DNA of 64,000 nucleotides from DASRAU01 sp035638075. Its GTDB lineage: Bacteria > Acidobacteriota > Polarisedimenticolia > Gp22-AA2. The notes beneath the pieces were generated by a model. The model was not told the origin of the DNA, made no database searches, and worked only from the letters and a program-made list of their open reading frames with translations. Made by a program: the position numbers and the translations under genes. The stretch is from NCBI GenBank assembly GCA_035638075.1, contig DASRAU010000016.1, forward strand, positions 1-64,000, given 5' to 3'. Positions 54,548 to 62,578 of this stretch are shown here, piece by piece; position 1 is the stretch's first letter, and each line of letters starts with the position of its first letter.

Positions 54548-55593
54548 TGGGCGCCGCCATGAAGAACCTGGGCGTCAAGGTCGCGCTCCTGGCCCTGTCC
54601 GCGCTGTTCGCGTCGCTGGCGCGTCCCCCGTCCCTGCGGCCGCTCGATCTGACCGGCCCGGCCCTCGGCCTGTTCGCCGGGGCCGTCATCCTCGGTCTGG
54701 AACGCCTGTTGCGCGGGCTGCGGCTGCGGGTGCTCCTCGGAGGCGTGGCGGGTCTTCTCGTCGGCGCGCTGATGGCCGCGCTCCTCCTGGCGCTGGTGCC
54801 GGCGGAAACCCTCAAGGGCATCCCGGTCTCCTCGACGCGCGGGCTCGTGCTGCTGCTCTTCGGTTATCTCGGCATGGCGGCCGGGGCCGCCCGCGCCGGC
54901 CGCTTCTCCCCCGCCGGGCTGCGCGCCGCCTGGACCGAGGGGACGGACGGGCTGAACAACAAGATCCTGGACACCAGCGCCATCATCGACGGGCGCATCG
55001 CGGACGTCGCCGAGACCGGGTTCCTCGACGGCGCGCTGGTGGTGCCGCAGTTCGTCCTGCGCGAGCTGCAGCAGATCGCCGATTCGTCCGATCCCCTCAA
55101 GCGCAACCGCGGCCGCAAGGGGCTGGAGATCCTGCAACGGCTCAAGAAGGGGCCGGATGGCCGGGTGATCCTGTCGGAGGTGGATTTCCCCGACGTCCCC
55201 GACGTGGACATGAAGCTCATCGAGCTGGCCCGGCAGATCGAGGCGCGCATCCTGACCAACGACTTCAACCTGAACAAGATCGCCGAGCTGCGCGGCGTGC
55301 GCGTCCTGAACGTCAACACGCTCGCCAACGCGCTCAAGCCGGTGGTCCTCCCCGGCGAGTCGATGAGCCTCTTCATCCTCAAGGAGGGGAAGGAGCCGAA
55401 CCAGGGCGTCGGCTACCTCGACGACGGCACCATGGTCGTGGTGGACAACGCCAAGCGCTTCCTCGGGAAGAACATCGCGGTCACCATCACGTCGGTGCTG
55501 CAGACGACGGCCGGCAAGATGTTCTTCGGCCGCTGCGAGGCGTCGGACGAGATCTCGCTCGCGGACGCGCGCGCCCGGCGGACGCCGGCGTGA
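54544..55593 (+). CDS. Membrane-anchored PIN-TRAM domain protein
   Basis: 349 residues. Four spans in the first ~120 residues (VALLALSALFASLARPP, LGLFAGAVILGLERLL, GVAGLLVGALMAALLLALV, GLVLLLFGYLGMAAGAA), then a PIN nuclease domain (about 139-265: ILDTSAIIDGRIADVAETGF with acidic Asp, ILTNDFNLNKIAELRGV) and a C-terminal TRAM domain (about 280-340). This is the PRK/YacL type. ATG at 54544 overlaps the alr stop (ATGA); ATG at 54559 is possible. PIN proteins are RNases; the target is unknown. Confidence 0.9.
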   Translation: MMGAAMKNLGVKVALLALSALFASLARPPSLRPLDLTGPALGLFAGAVILGLERLLRGLRLRVLLGGVAGLLVGALMAALLLALVPAETLKGIPVSSTRGLVLLLFGYLGMAAGAARAGRFSPAGLRAAWTEGTDGLNNKILDTSAIIDGRIADVAETGFLDGALVVPQFVLRELQQIADSSDPLKRNRGRKGLEILQRLKKGPDGRVILSEVDFPDVPDVDMKLIELARQIEARILTNDFNLNKIAELRGVRVLNVNTLANALKPVVLPGESMSLFILKEGKEPNQGVGYLDDGTMVVVDNAKRFLGKNIAVTITSVLQTTAGKMFFGRCEASDEISLADARARRTPA

Positions 55594-56621
55594 GGACGAC
55601 TTTCCTGCGGCGCGCCGGGATCGCGGCGCTCCTCGTCCTCGCCGGAGCCGCGGCGTTCGGCGCGACGCCGGCCAGGGCCGCCTCCTCCCCCGTCGGGTTC
55701 GTCATCCTGCCGTTCGAGAACACCTCCGAGGCCGCGGCGCTCGACTGGCTGCAGAACGGCCTCGCCTTCCACACCGGCGAGCACCTCAAGGCCTGCGGCG
55801 CGGCCGTGGTCGAGGAGGAGGACCGGGCCGTCTTCCTGGAGGGGAACGGCATCCCCTCCGGAGCGTCGCTGACGCTCGCGAGCGCGCTCGAGCTGGGACG
55901 GAAGATGCGCGCGCGCAGCACCGGGCTGCGCCCGGATCGGCTGGTTCTCGGCCGCTTCTCGGTGCAGGAGGGCGACGTCACGGTGCAGATCCGCGTCATC
56001 GACCTCGAACAGGAGCGCGCCCGCCCCTGGCAGCAGCGCCAGGGCCGGCTGATCGATCTCCTCGCGGTGCACGCGGGCCTGATGGAGGGGCTCGGGCACG
56101 ACGCCGGCGTGCGCGGCTGCGGCGGCGAGGAGACCGACCCGTCGCCGCCGATCCTGGCCTTCGAGACCTACACGCGCGCCATGGCGGAGAGCGAGCCGAA
56201 GAAGCGCCTGTCGCTGCTGAAGAGGGCTCTCCAGGAGTTCCCGGGCTACCCTCAGGCGAGTTACCAGGCGTCGGTGCTCCTGGCGCGCGCCGAGCGCTGG
56301 GACGAGGCGGCCCAGACGCTGCAGTCGATGACGAAGGAGCCCATCCCCTATTCGACCGAAGCGCACCTGCTGGCGGCGTCGGTGGCGCTGCAGCGGCAGG
56401 ACGCCGCCACCGCGGCCTCGCAGGCGCGGCTGGCGCTGCAACGCACCCCGTCGGCGCGCGGCCACGCCCTGCTCGGGCGGGCGCAGGCGGCGCAGGGGGA
56501 CCTGCCGGGGGCGCGCAAGGAGCTGGAGCGCGCCCAGGCGATCGACCCGTCGGAGACGGAGGTGGAGGACCTGAAACGCATCCTCGACGGCGGCACACCA
56601 TCCGGAGGGAGAACCCAGTGA
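55590..56621 (+). CDS. Secreted TPR protein
   Basis: 343 residues from GTG at 55590, overlapping by four bases. Signal peptide about 1-30; a FlgO/TolB-N-like part (about 35-160: VGFVILPFENTSEAAALDWLQ, DRLVLGRFSVQEGDVTVQIRV), then three to four TPR motifs (about 185-335). Ends directly at the fhs start. A periplasmic scaffold role is plausible; the ligand is unknown. Confidence 0.8.
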   Translation: MRTTFLRRAGIAALLVLAGAAAFGATPARAASSPVGFVILPFENTSEAAALDWLQNGLAFHTGEHLKACGAAVVEEEDRAVFLEGNGIPSGASLTLASALELGRKMRARSTGLRPDRLVLGRFSVQEGDVTVQIRVIDLEQERARPWQQRQGRLIDLLAVHAGLMEGLGHDAGVRGCGGEETDPSPPILAFETYTRAMAESEPKKRLSLLKRALQEFPGYPQASYQASVLLARAERWDEAAQTLQSMTKEPIPYSTEAHLLAASVALQRQDAATAASQARLALQRTPSARGHALLGRAQAAQGDLPGARKELERAQAIDPSETEVEDLKRILDGGTPSGGRTQ

Positions 56622-58306
56622 CGTTGACCGATCTCGACATCGCGCGCCGCGCGAAGCTCATCCGCATCGAGGCGCTCGCCGAAACCCTCGGCCTGCAGTC
56701 CGACGAAATCATTCCCTACGGGCGCTACAAGGCGAAGATCGCCCTGCGCGCCCTCGAGCGGCTGCGCGACCGTCCCGACGGCCGGCTGATCGACGTCACC
56801 GGCATCAACCCGACGCCCCTGGGCGAAGGCAAGACGGTGGTCACCATCGGCCTGACCCAGGCGCTCAAGCGCCTCGGCAAGCGCGCCCTCTCGACGCTGC
56901 GCCAGCCCTCGATGGGCCCGGTGTTCGGCGTGAAGGGCGGGGCGACGGGCGGCGGCTACTCGCAGGTCGTCCCCAACGAGGAGATCAACCTGCACTTCAC
57001 CGGGGACTTCCACGCCATCGCCACGGCGCACAACCTGCTCGCGGCGCTCGTGGACAACCACCTGTTCCAGGGGAACAAGCTCGACCTCGATCCCGACGCG
57101 ATCCTCTGGCGGCGCAGCCTCGACCTCAACGACCGCGCCCTGCGGCGCGTCCGCATCGGCGTCGGCGGCGGCAACAACGGCGTCGAGCGCGAGACCGGTT
57201 TCGACATCACCGCGGCGTCCGAGGTGATGGCCATCCTGTCCCTCTCCACCGGCATCCACGACCTCAAGGAGCGCCTGGGAAAAATCCTCATCGGGCTGAA
57301 CCGGGCCGGCAAGCCCGTGCGCGCCCGCGACCTGCACGCGGAGGGATCCATGGCCGCGGTGCTGCGCGAGGCCATCCAGCCGAACCTGGTGCAGAACCTC
57401 GAGGGGGGCGGTGCTGTCATCCACTGCGGCCCGTTCGCCAACGTGGCGCACGGCAACAACTCGGTCCTCGCGGACCGGATCGCGCTCAAGCTCGCGGACT
57501 ACGTCGTCACCGAGAGCGGCTTCGGGTCGGAGTGCGGCGCGGAGAAGCTCTTCGACATCAAGTGCCGCGTCTCCGGGAACATCCCGTCCGCCGCGGTCAT
57601 CGTCTGCTCGGTGCGGGCGCTGAAGCTGCACGGCGGCGCCGCCATCGACACGAAGGACGCGGCCACCTGGAAGCGCCCGGACCCCGAGGCCGCGGCGCGC
57701 GGCGGCGCCAACCTCGCCAAGCACGTCGAGAACATGAAGCTGTTCGGCGTTCCGGCCGTCGTCGCCATCAACCAGTTCGACTCCGACAGCGCCGAGGAGA
57801 TCGCCGCGGTGCGCAAGGCGGCGCTCGACGCCGGCGCCCTGGCCGCCGTGCCGGTCCAGGTGTGGGCGAAGGGAGGCGAAGGCGGGGTCGAGCTCGGCGA
57901 GGCGGTGCTCAAGGCCTGCGAGCTGCCCTCCCGCTTCAAGCCGCTCTACGAGCTCAACCGGTCGATCGAAGAGAAGATCGAGACGATCGCGACCAAGGTG
58001 TACGGCGCCGCCGGCGTCACGTACAGCGATCGGGCGAAGGAGCGGATCGCCTTCCTGCGCCGCGAGGGCTACGAGGGCCTGCCGATCTGCATGGCGAAGA
58101 CCCCCCTGTCGCTGTCGCACGATCCGAAATTGAAGGGACGGCCGACCGGGTTCACGATGCCGATCGAGGAGATCCGGATCGCCGCCGGCGCCGGTTTCAT
58201 CTACCCGCTCGTCGGCAGCATCATGACGATGCCGGGCCTACCGCCGAAACCCGCGGCCGAGACGATCGATCTCGACGACGCCGGTCTCGTGCACGGCCTG
58301 TTCTAG
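56618..58306 (+). CDS. fhs: Formate-tetrahydrofolate ligase
   Basis: 562 residues from GTG at 56618 with CCGGAGGGA eight to sixteen bases upstream. ATP-binding loop TPLGEGKTVVTIGLTQAL at 66-83; LRQPSMGPVFGVKGGATGGGY; NLHFTGDFHAIATAHNLL; VIVCSVRALKLHGG. It makes 10-formyl-THF from formate and ATP. Together with the glycine cleavage genes it feeds the folate one-carbon pool. Final gene of the dnaB run. Confidence 0.96.
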   Translation: MTLTDLDIARRAKLIRIEALAETLGLQSDEIIPYGRYKAKIALRALERLRDRPDGRLIDVTGINPTPLGEGKTVVTIGLTQALKRLGKRALSTLRQPSMGPVFGVKGGATGGGYSQVVPNEEINLHFTGDFHAIATAHNLLAALVDNHLFQGNKLDLDPDAILWRRSLDLNDRALRRVRIGVGGGNNGVERETGFDITAASEVMAILSLSTGIHDLKERLGKILIGLNRAGKPVRARDLHAEGSMAAVLREAIQPNLVQNLEGGGAVIHCGPFANVAHGNNSVLADRIALKLADYVVTESGFGSECGAEKLFDIKCRVSGNIPSAAVIVCSVRALKLHGGAAIDTKDAATWKRPDPEAAARGGANLAKHVENMKLFGVPAVVAINQFDSDSAEEIAAVRKAALDAGALAAVPVQVWAKGGEGGVELGEAVLKACELPSRFKPLYELNRSIEEKIETIATKVYGAAGVTYSDRAKERIAFLRREGYEGLPICMAKTPLSLSHDPKLKGRPTGFTMPIEEIRIAAGAGFIYPLVGSIMTMPGLPPKPAAETIDLDDAGLVHGLF

Positions 58307-58376
58307 AAGCCCGCTCCGCTTCCGTCCGACCATCCGCTCGGGACGATTCGGACCGCTTTCTCCGCAATTTCTGGCA

Positions 58377-58395
58377 TTGAGCTTGCTTAGCTCAA
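58377..58395 (+). terminator. Inverted repeat after fhs, possible terminator
   Basis: TTGAGCT pairs with AGCTCAA around TGCTT, a perfect seven-base stem about 70 bases after the fhs stop. Only TCTTT, not a full T run, follows a few bases later, so termination is uncertain; a protein-binding site is an alternative. Confidence 0.4.
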
Positions 58396-58409
58396 GCTGG
58401 TCTTTGCAC

Positions 58410-58430
58410 GCGCGCTTTCTCGCAGCGCGC
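58410..58430 (+). repeat. Inverted repeat before the dockerin gene
   Basis: GCGCGCT and AGCGCGC pair perfectly around a seven-base loop, 17 bases ahead of the ATG at 58448. It could be a leader hairpin or operator of the dockerin gene. Confidence 0.4.
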
Positions 58431-58447
58431 ATGTCCGCGGAGAGGGG

Positions 58448-59266
58448 ATGGAGCGGAGCCTCCCAGCAAGAGTCCCCAAATCGCTGATAGTCGCAGGTTT
58501 GCTCGCGATCGGCGCGCTCGGTGCGGGTGTGCGCGACGCCGCCGCGGCGACCCTGCGCGTGTCCTGGTCGTCCGACGCGGAGGCCGATCTCTCCGGCTAC
58601 CGTCTGCGCTACGGGACGGCCCCCGGCAGCGTCGACGCCGAAGTCGACGCCGGCCGCGCCACGACCGCGCAGGTGTTCGGCCTGAGTCGCGGCGTCACCT
58701 ATTACTTTTCCGTCGTCGCCTATGACACGTCCGGCAACGAGAGCGATCCCTCCACCGAGGTGACGGCGCGCCTGGCGGCGGATTTCAGCGCCCCCCCGGT
58801 GATCGAATCGGCCATGGAAACGAGCAGCGGCTCGATTTACGCCGTGCGATCGCAGGCGCGATTCGTCCAGGTGCACGGGCAGAATTTCGATGCCGGGGCG
58901 ACGGTCACCCTCGGCCCGGACATCGCCGTGCAGCCGCCCTCGCTCACCCTTCAGGGAGACTTGCTGGTGGGCGTGTCGATCGCCGCCAGCGCTGCCGCGG
59001 GTCCGCGCACCGTCACCGTCTCGAATCCCGACCTCGGCATCGGCAGCGGGGCCGGCCTGCTCACCGTCGTGAAGTCCCCCGACGCCAACGGCGACTGCGC
59101 CATCGACATCGTCGATCTCAACACGCTGGCGCGATCGTGGAACCTGGAAACGGGCGAGGCGCGCTTCGCGCCCGCGGTCGATCTCGACGGCGACGGGTAC
59201 GTCGGGCCCGACGACCTGACGATCTTCGTCACCTATTACGGCCGCGTATTCAGCGGGTGCCCTTGA
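58448..59266 (+). CDS. Secreted fibronectin-III / IPT-TIG-like / dockerin protein
   Basis: 272 residues. Signal peptide to about 34 (LIVAGLLAIGALGAG, cleavage near AAA/T); fibronectin type III domain (about 38-115: LRVSWSSDAEADLSGYRLRYG, YYFSVVAYDTSGNESDPS); IPT/TIG-like domain (about 120-210: VQVHGQNFDAGATVTLG); and a C-terminal type I dockerin (about 214-265) with two Ca loops, DANGDCAIDIVDL and DLDGDGYVGPDDL. Dockerins dock onto cohesins; cohesin proteins are encoded next door. No enzyme domain is present. Confidence 0.85.
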   Translation: MERSLPARVPKSLIVAGLLAIGALGAGVRDAAAATLRVSWSSDAEADLSGYRLRYGTAPGSVDAEVDAGRATTAQVFGLSRGVTYYFSVVAYDTSGNESDPSTEVTARLAADFSAPPVIESAMETSSGSIYAVRSQARFVQVHGQNFDAGATVTLGPDIAVQPPSLTLQGDLLVGVSIAASAAAGPRTVTVSNPDLGIGSGAGLLTVVKSPDANGDCAIDIVDLNTLARSWNLETGEARFAPAVDLDGDGYVGPDDLTIFVTYYGRVFSGCP

Positions 59267-59310
59267 CGGCCCCGTTCCGGACCCTAGATTCGAACGTGGG
59301 GAGGACTTCC

Positions 59311-59907
59311 TTGATCCACCGTGTCCCACGCCGTCCCGCGTCCGCGCTCGCCCTCGTCTTCGCCGCGCTCGTTCTCGCCGCCTGCGGCGGCGGAGGGGGC
59401 GGCGACGATCACGACACGCCGATGTGCACGAACCTCACGTTCGACCGCGCCATGGTCACGCCGGCCGCCGGCGACATCTACATGGACCAGGCGTCGTCGA
59501 CCTGCACCTCGCTCGACGTCGTCATCCTGGTCTCCAACCTGACCGGCATCTACACGGTCGGCTTCGATCTCATCTACCCGACGAACGCGCTGCAGTACCA
59601 GTCCTACTCGGTCGGACCGCTGATGCTGAAGGGCAACCCGTCGAACGTGCCGTTCGTCCAGGTCTCCCCGACGTCAGCCGGAATCCAGATCGCCATGAGC
59701 CGCCTGGGGAGCGATCCGCCGGTCAGCGCCACCGGCAGCGAGGCGCTGGTCAGCCTGCACTTCGTCCGAGTCGGGTCGGGCGCGGGCGCGTTCGACTTCT
59801 ACACCGGCGGCGGCAGCACGGTGAGCGAATCGGTCCTCGATCAGAACGGCAACTCCCGCCCGGCGGTCTGGTCGCCGAACCACGGCGGCATGGTGACGAT
59901 CCCCTGA
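59311..59907 (+). CDS. Cohesin-domain lipoprotein
   Basis: 198 residues from TTG at 59311, with GGGAGG seven to twelve bases upstream. Lipobox VLAAC places an acylated Cys at about 25, followed by a GGGGGG-DDHD linker. The rest (about 45-195) is one cohesin fold: VVILVSNLTGIYTVGFDLIY, then VGPLMLKGN and ALVSLHFVRVGSGAGAFDF. Outer- or inner-membrane attached cohesin, expected partner of a dockerin. Ends in a one-base TGATG overlap with the next cohesin gene. Confidence 0.82.
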   Translation: MIHRVPRRPASALALVFAALVLAACGGGGGGDDHDTPMCTNLTFDRAMVTPAAGDIYMDQASSTCTSLDVVILVSNLTGIYTVGFDLIYPTNALQYQSYSVGPLMLKGNPSNVPFVQVSPTSAGIQIAMSRLGSDPPVSATGSEALVSLHFVRVGSGAGAFDFYTGGGSTVSESVLDQNGNSRPAVWSPNHGGMVTIP

Positions 59908-60968
59908 TGGATCGCCGGCTCGGCCTCTGGGTCTCCGCCGCCGGCGGTCTGCTCGCGGTGACGCTGGTCGCGGCGCCGATCTGGGACTCCTGGCGGTACC
60001 GGAGCCTGCGCGCTCCGCTCGGGCCGCACGTGCCGGTCGGAGTCATCCTGCCGCTGCGGCCCCTGCCGCCGCCGCTTCCGGCGCAATCCCCCGCGCGCGA
60101 GACGCCCCCGCCGCGCTCCGCGTCGCTGCCGGCCGCCGAGCCGCCTCCCGTCGCCATCCCGGCGGTCGCGTCGGAGCACGCCGCGCTGTCCGCGCCGCGC
60201 TCCGAGGTCCCGGTCGTGGTCCCCTCCCGGGTCGAGCGGACGAGTCCGGGACCGCACCCGCCGCAGGCCCAGGTGACGGCGCCGCCGGCGGTCGCGGCCC
60301 GCAAGACCGTGTCCACCATGACGCCGCCCGCTCCGGCGCCGATCCCGGCGGAGTCGCACGCCGGCGCAGAGTCGAACGCGAGCGCCGATTCGGCGGCGGC
60401 GCCGGGGATCGGCTGGATCGCCGCACCCGTGCCGGCCGTCGCCGCTCCCACGGCGCCGCCCCCGCCGGAATCCGATCCGGAGCCGGGCAAGCCGACGCCG
60501 AACACGCCCGTCACGCACGGCGGCGGCGGTGAAAGTCCGCGGCCGGCGCCGCCGGACAATCCCACGCTCGCACTCGTTCTTCCCTCGACGGCAATCACGG
60601 TCGGCGACGCGGTGAACGTCACGGTGCACCTGAGCGCCGCCGCGGGCGTCAGCAGCGTGCCGTTCCACGTCGAGTTCGATCCGGCCATTCTCGAGTTCCA
60701 GTCGGCCAGCCAGGGGTCGGGTGTCGCCGGTCTGCAGCCCATCCTGCTCGCCAACGTGAACCCCGCGCGTCCCGGGGACCTGGCGGTCGGCCTGTCGCTC
60801 GTCGAATCCTCGGGACTTCTGCAGGGATCGGGTGCCGTCATCCGGCTGCAGTTCAAGGCGCTCGCGCCCGGGGTCTCCGCACTCGATTTCAGCCGCGCCT
60901 CCGTCCGGGGACGCACCGGCGAGGCTCTGGACGCCCGCTTCCAGAACGCCCTCGTCGAAGTGCACTGA
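59907..60968 (+). CDS. Membrane-anchored proline-rich cohesin protein
   Basis: 353 residues. N-terminal anchor (about 6-27: GLWVSAAGGLLAVTLVAAPIW); a long Pro/Ala/Glu-rich, probably unstructured spacer (about 45-225); C-terminal cohesin domain (about 228-353: LALVLPSTAITVGDAVNVTV, VPFHVEFDPAILEFQSASQG, VIRLQFKALAPGVSALDF). The spacer looks built to cross periplasm or peptidoglycan. One-base overlap with the lipoprotein gene. Confidence 0.85.
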   Translation: MDRRLGLWVSAAGGLLAVTLVAAPIWDSWRYRSLRAPLGPHVPVGVILPLRPLPPPLPAQSPARETPPPRSASLPAAEPPPVAIPAVASEHAALSAPRSEVPVVVPSRVERTSPGPHPPQAQVTAPPAVAARKTVSTMTPPAPAPIPAESHAGAESNASADSAAAPGIGWIAAPVPAVAAPTAPPPPESDPEPGKPTPNTPVTHGGGGESPRPAPPDNPTLALVLPSTAITVGDAVNVTVHLSAAAGVSSVPFHVEFDPAILEFQSASQGSGVAGLQPILLANVNPARPGDLAVGLSLVESSGLLQGSGAVIRLQFKALAPGVSALDFSRASVRGRTGEALDARFQNALVEVH

Positions 60969-61030
60969 AGTCCGCGCGCGTTCGTTGAAACGATCTCCTT
61001 CCACGAAGAGTGTTCAGGCGGCGCTCCGGC

Positions 61031-61036
61031 TAGAAT
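61031..61036 (+). promoter_or_regulatory. -10 box ten bases before the glycosyltransferase start
   Basis: TAGAAT. The upstream in-frame ATG at 61035 overlaps this box, so the ATG at 61047 is the likely start, with a leader of only a few bases. Confidence 0.45.
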
Positions 61037-61046
61037 GCGCGGCGCG

Positions 61047-61976
61047 ATGCCGAAACTGGCGGTGTTGATTCCGTGTCGCGACGAAGAGGTGACCGTCGCG
61101 AAGGTGGTGGAGGACTTCCGCCGCGTCCTCCCGGACGCCGGGATTCATGTGTTCGACAACCGATCGACCGACGGGACCGCGGAGCGGGCGCGCGCGGCCG
61201 GGGCGATCGTCGTCGCCTCGCCGCGGCTCGGGAAGGGGCACGTGGTGCGCCACATGTTCCAGAGCATCGACGCGGACGCCTACCTGCTGGTGGACGGCGA
61301 CGACACCTACGCGGCCGCCGATGCGCCCCGCCTGCTCGCGGCCCTTCGTCCCGGCGACGTCGACATGGTGGTCGGCGCAAGGGCGCAGCCCGCCGCCGGG
61401 GCCTTCCGCCTGTTCCACCGCTTCGGCAACCGCCTGGTCACCGGGCTGATCGCCTGGCTCTTCCGGGTGCCGGCCACCGACGTCATGTCCGGCTACCGGG
61501 TCTTCTCGCGGGAGTTCGTGCGATCGATCCCGCTCCTTTCGGGCGGGTTCGAGATCGAAACCGAGCTGACGCTGCAGGCGGCGGCGAAGGGCTACGTCTT
61601 CCGCGAGGTGCCGGTCGGCTACGGCCGCCGTCCCGCGGGGAGCCACTCCAAGCTCGACACCTTCTCGGACGGGTTCCTCGTGCTGCGCACCGTGCTGCTC
61701 ATCATGAAGGACTACAAGCCGCTGCTGTTCTTCTCCTCGGTGGCGCTGGTGTTCGCCGTCCTGTCGGTCCTCTGCGGCTGGGGACCGGTGCAGGACTACA
61801 TGACGACCGGCCTCGTGCCGCGCTTCCCGCGCGCCATCCTGGCGGCGGCCCTGGGAGTGCTCTCGGGGATCAGCCTCGGCGTCGGGTTCATCCTCGACAC
61901 CCTCGCCAAGTTCCAGCGCGAGCAGTTCGAGCAGTGGCGCCGGCACTTCGGCCGGAGGCCCGGCCCCGGGGCCTGA
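61047..61976 (+). CDS. Family 2 glycosyltransferase with two C-terminal membrane spans
   Basis: 309 residues. GT-A fold: LAVLIPCRDEEVTVAKVVED, DNRSTDGTAE, LLVDGDDTYAAADAP with the DxD-type metal site, FEIETELTLQAAAKGY and EVPVGYGRRPAGSHSKLDT, as in dolichyl/undecaprenyl-phosphate sugar transferases. Two spans (about 230-250, LLFFSSVALVFAVLSVLCGW; 268-290) anchor it. Likely makes a polyprenyl-phosphate sugar or extends a surface glycan. Convergent with the DUF5989 gene. Confidence 0.88.
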   Translation: MPKLAVLIPCRDEEVTVAKVVEDFRRVLPDAGIHVFDNRSTDGTAERARAAGAIVVASPRLGKGHVVRHMFQSIDADAYLLVDGDDTYAAADAPRLLAALRPGDVDMVVGARAQPAAGAFRLFHRFGNRLVTGLIAWLFRVPATDVMSGYRVFSREFVRSIPLLSGGFEIETELTLQAAAKGYVFREVPVGYGRRPAGSHSKLDTFSDGFLVLRTVLLIMKDYKPLLFFSSVALVFAVLSVLCGWGPVQDYMTTGLVPRFPRAILAAALGVLSGISLGVGFILDTLAKFQREQFEQWRRHFGRRPGPGA

Positions 61977-62002
61977 CCCGGTTCCTCACCGGACAATCCC
62001 GG

Positions 62003-62155
62003 CTAGAACAGCGTGTAGATGAAGGGGGCGATGGCGGAGCCCTGCGTCAGCACGATGAGGGCGCCGAGCAGGAGCAGGACGACCACGATCGGAAGCAGCC
62101 AGAACTTCTTCCGCATCCGCATGAACGCCCAGAGCTCCTTGAGGAAATCGATCAC
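62003..62155 (-). CDS. DUF5989-type small membrane protein
   Basis: 50 residues from GTG at 62155, with AAGGAGG a few bases upstream. A short amphipathic start (VIDFLKELWAFMRMRKKFWL) and one span (LLPIVVVLLLLGALIVLTQG) ending in APFIYTLF. This tiny protein is regularly the last gene of carbamoyltransferase-SxtJ cassettes, as here. Function unknown. Confidence 0.85.
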   Translation of the reverse strand: MIDFLKELWAFMRMRKKFWLLPIVVVLLLLGALIVLTQGSAIAPFIYTLF

Positions 62156-62166
62156 CGGAACCTCCT

Positions 62167-62565
62167 TCAGAACTGCCGGCGCATGTGGTCGCCGGGACGA
62201 GGCTCGCGCGGCACGCGGTAGCTCGGCGCCTGTTTGTCGAAGCTCCGCCGCATCGGATCGCGCCCGGACAGCCGCATGACGAAGCCCATCGGCGTGACCA
62301 CGAGGTAGAAGACCAGGCTCAGCAGGATGCGCGAGTTGATCCAGCCGAGCGCGTGGCCGAGGGTCATCCAGCCGCGATACGGGTAGTGCAGCGCCGCGGG
62401 CCACGCGAGCCCGAAGCCGGCGAGCAGCGCTCCCAGGACGAGGGCCCACAGGCGCACCGGGGCGCCGCGGAACACCCACGGCAGCACCCCGATGACGGCC
62501 CAGATGCCGCCCGTGAGCAGGCCGAAGGAGCGCAGCTGGCGCGTCGTGACGGGTTCGTCGTTCAT
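62167..62565 (-). CDS. SxtJ-family membrane protein
   Basis: 132 residues with three to four spans (LLTGGIWAVIGVLPWVF, LWALVLGALLAGFGLAW, ILLSLVFYLVVTPMGFVMRL) and a tail with RDPMRRSFDKQAPSYRVPR, the family signature also seen in SxtJ of saxitoxin clusters. It lies between a carbamoyltransferase and DUF5989; all three are probably one unit. Role unknown, possibly anchoring the enzyme or exporting its product. Confidence 0.85.
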   Translation of the reverse strand: MNDEPVTTRQLRSFGLLTGGIWAVIGVLPWVFRGAPVRLWALVLGALLAGFGLAWPAALHYPYRGWMTLGHALGWINSRILLSLVFYLVVTPMGFVMRLSGRDPMRRSFDKQAPSYRVPREPRPGDHMRRQF

Positions 62566-62578
62566 TCGAGGATCCCCC

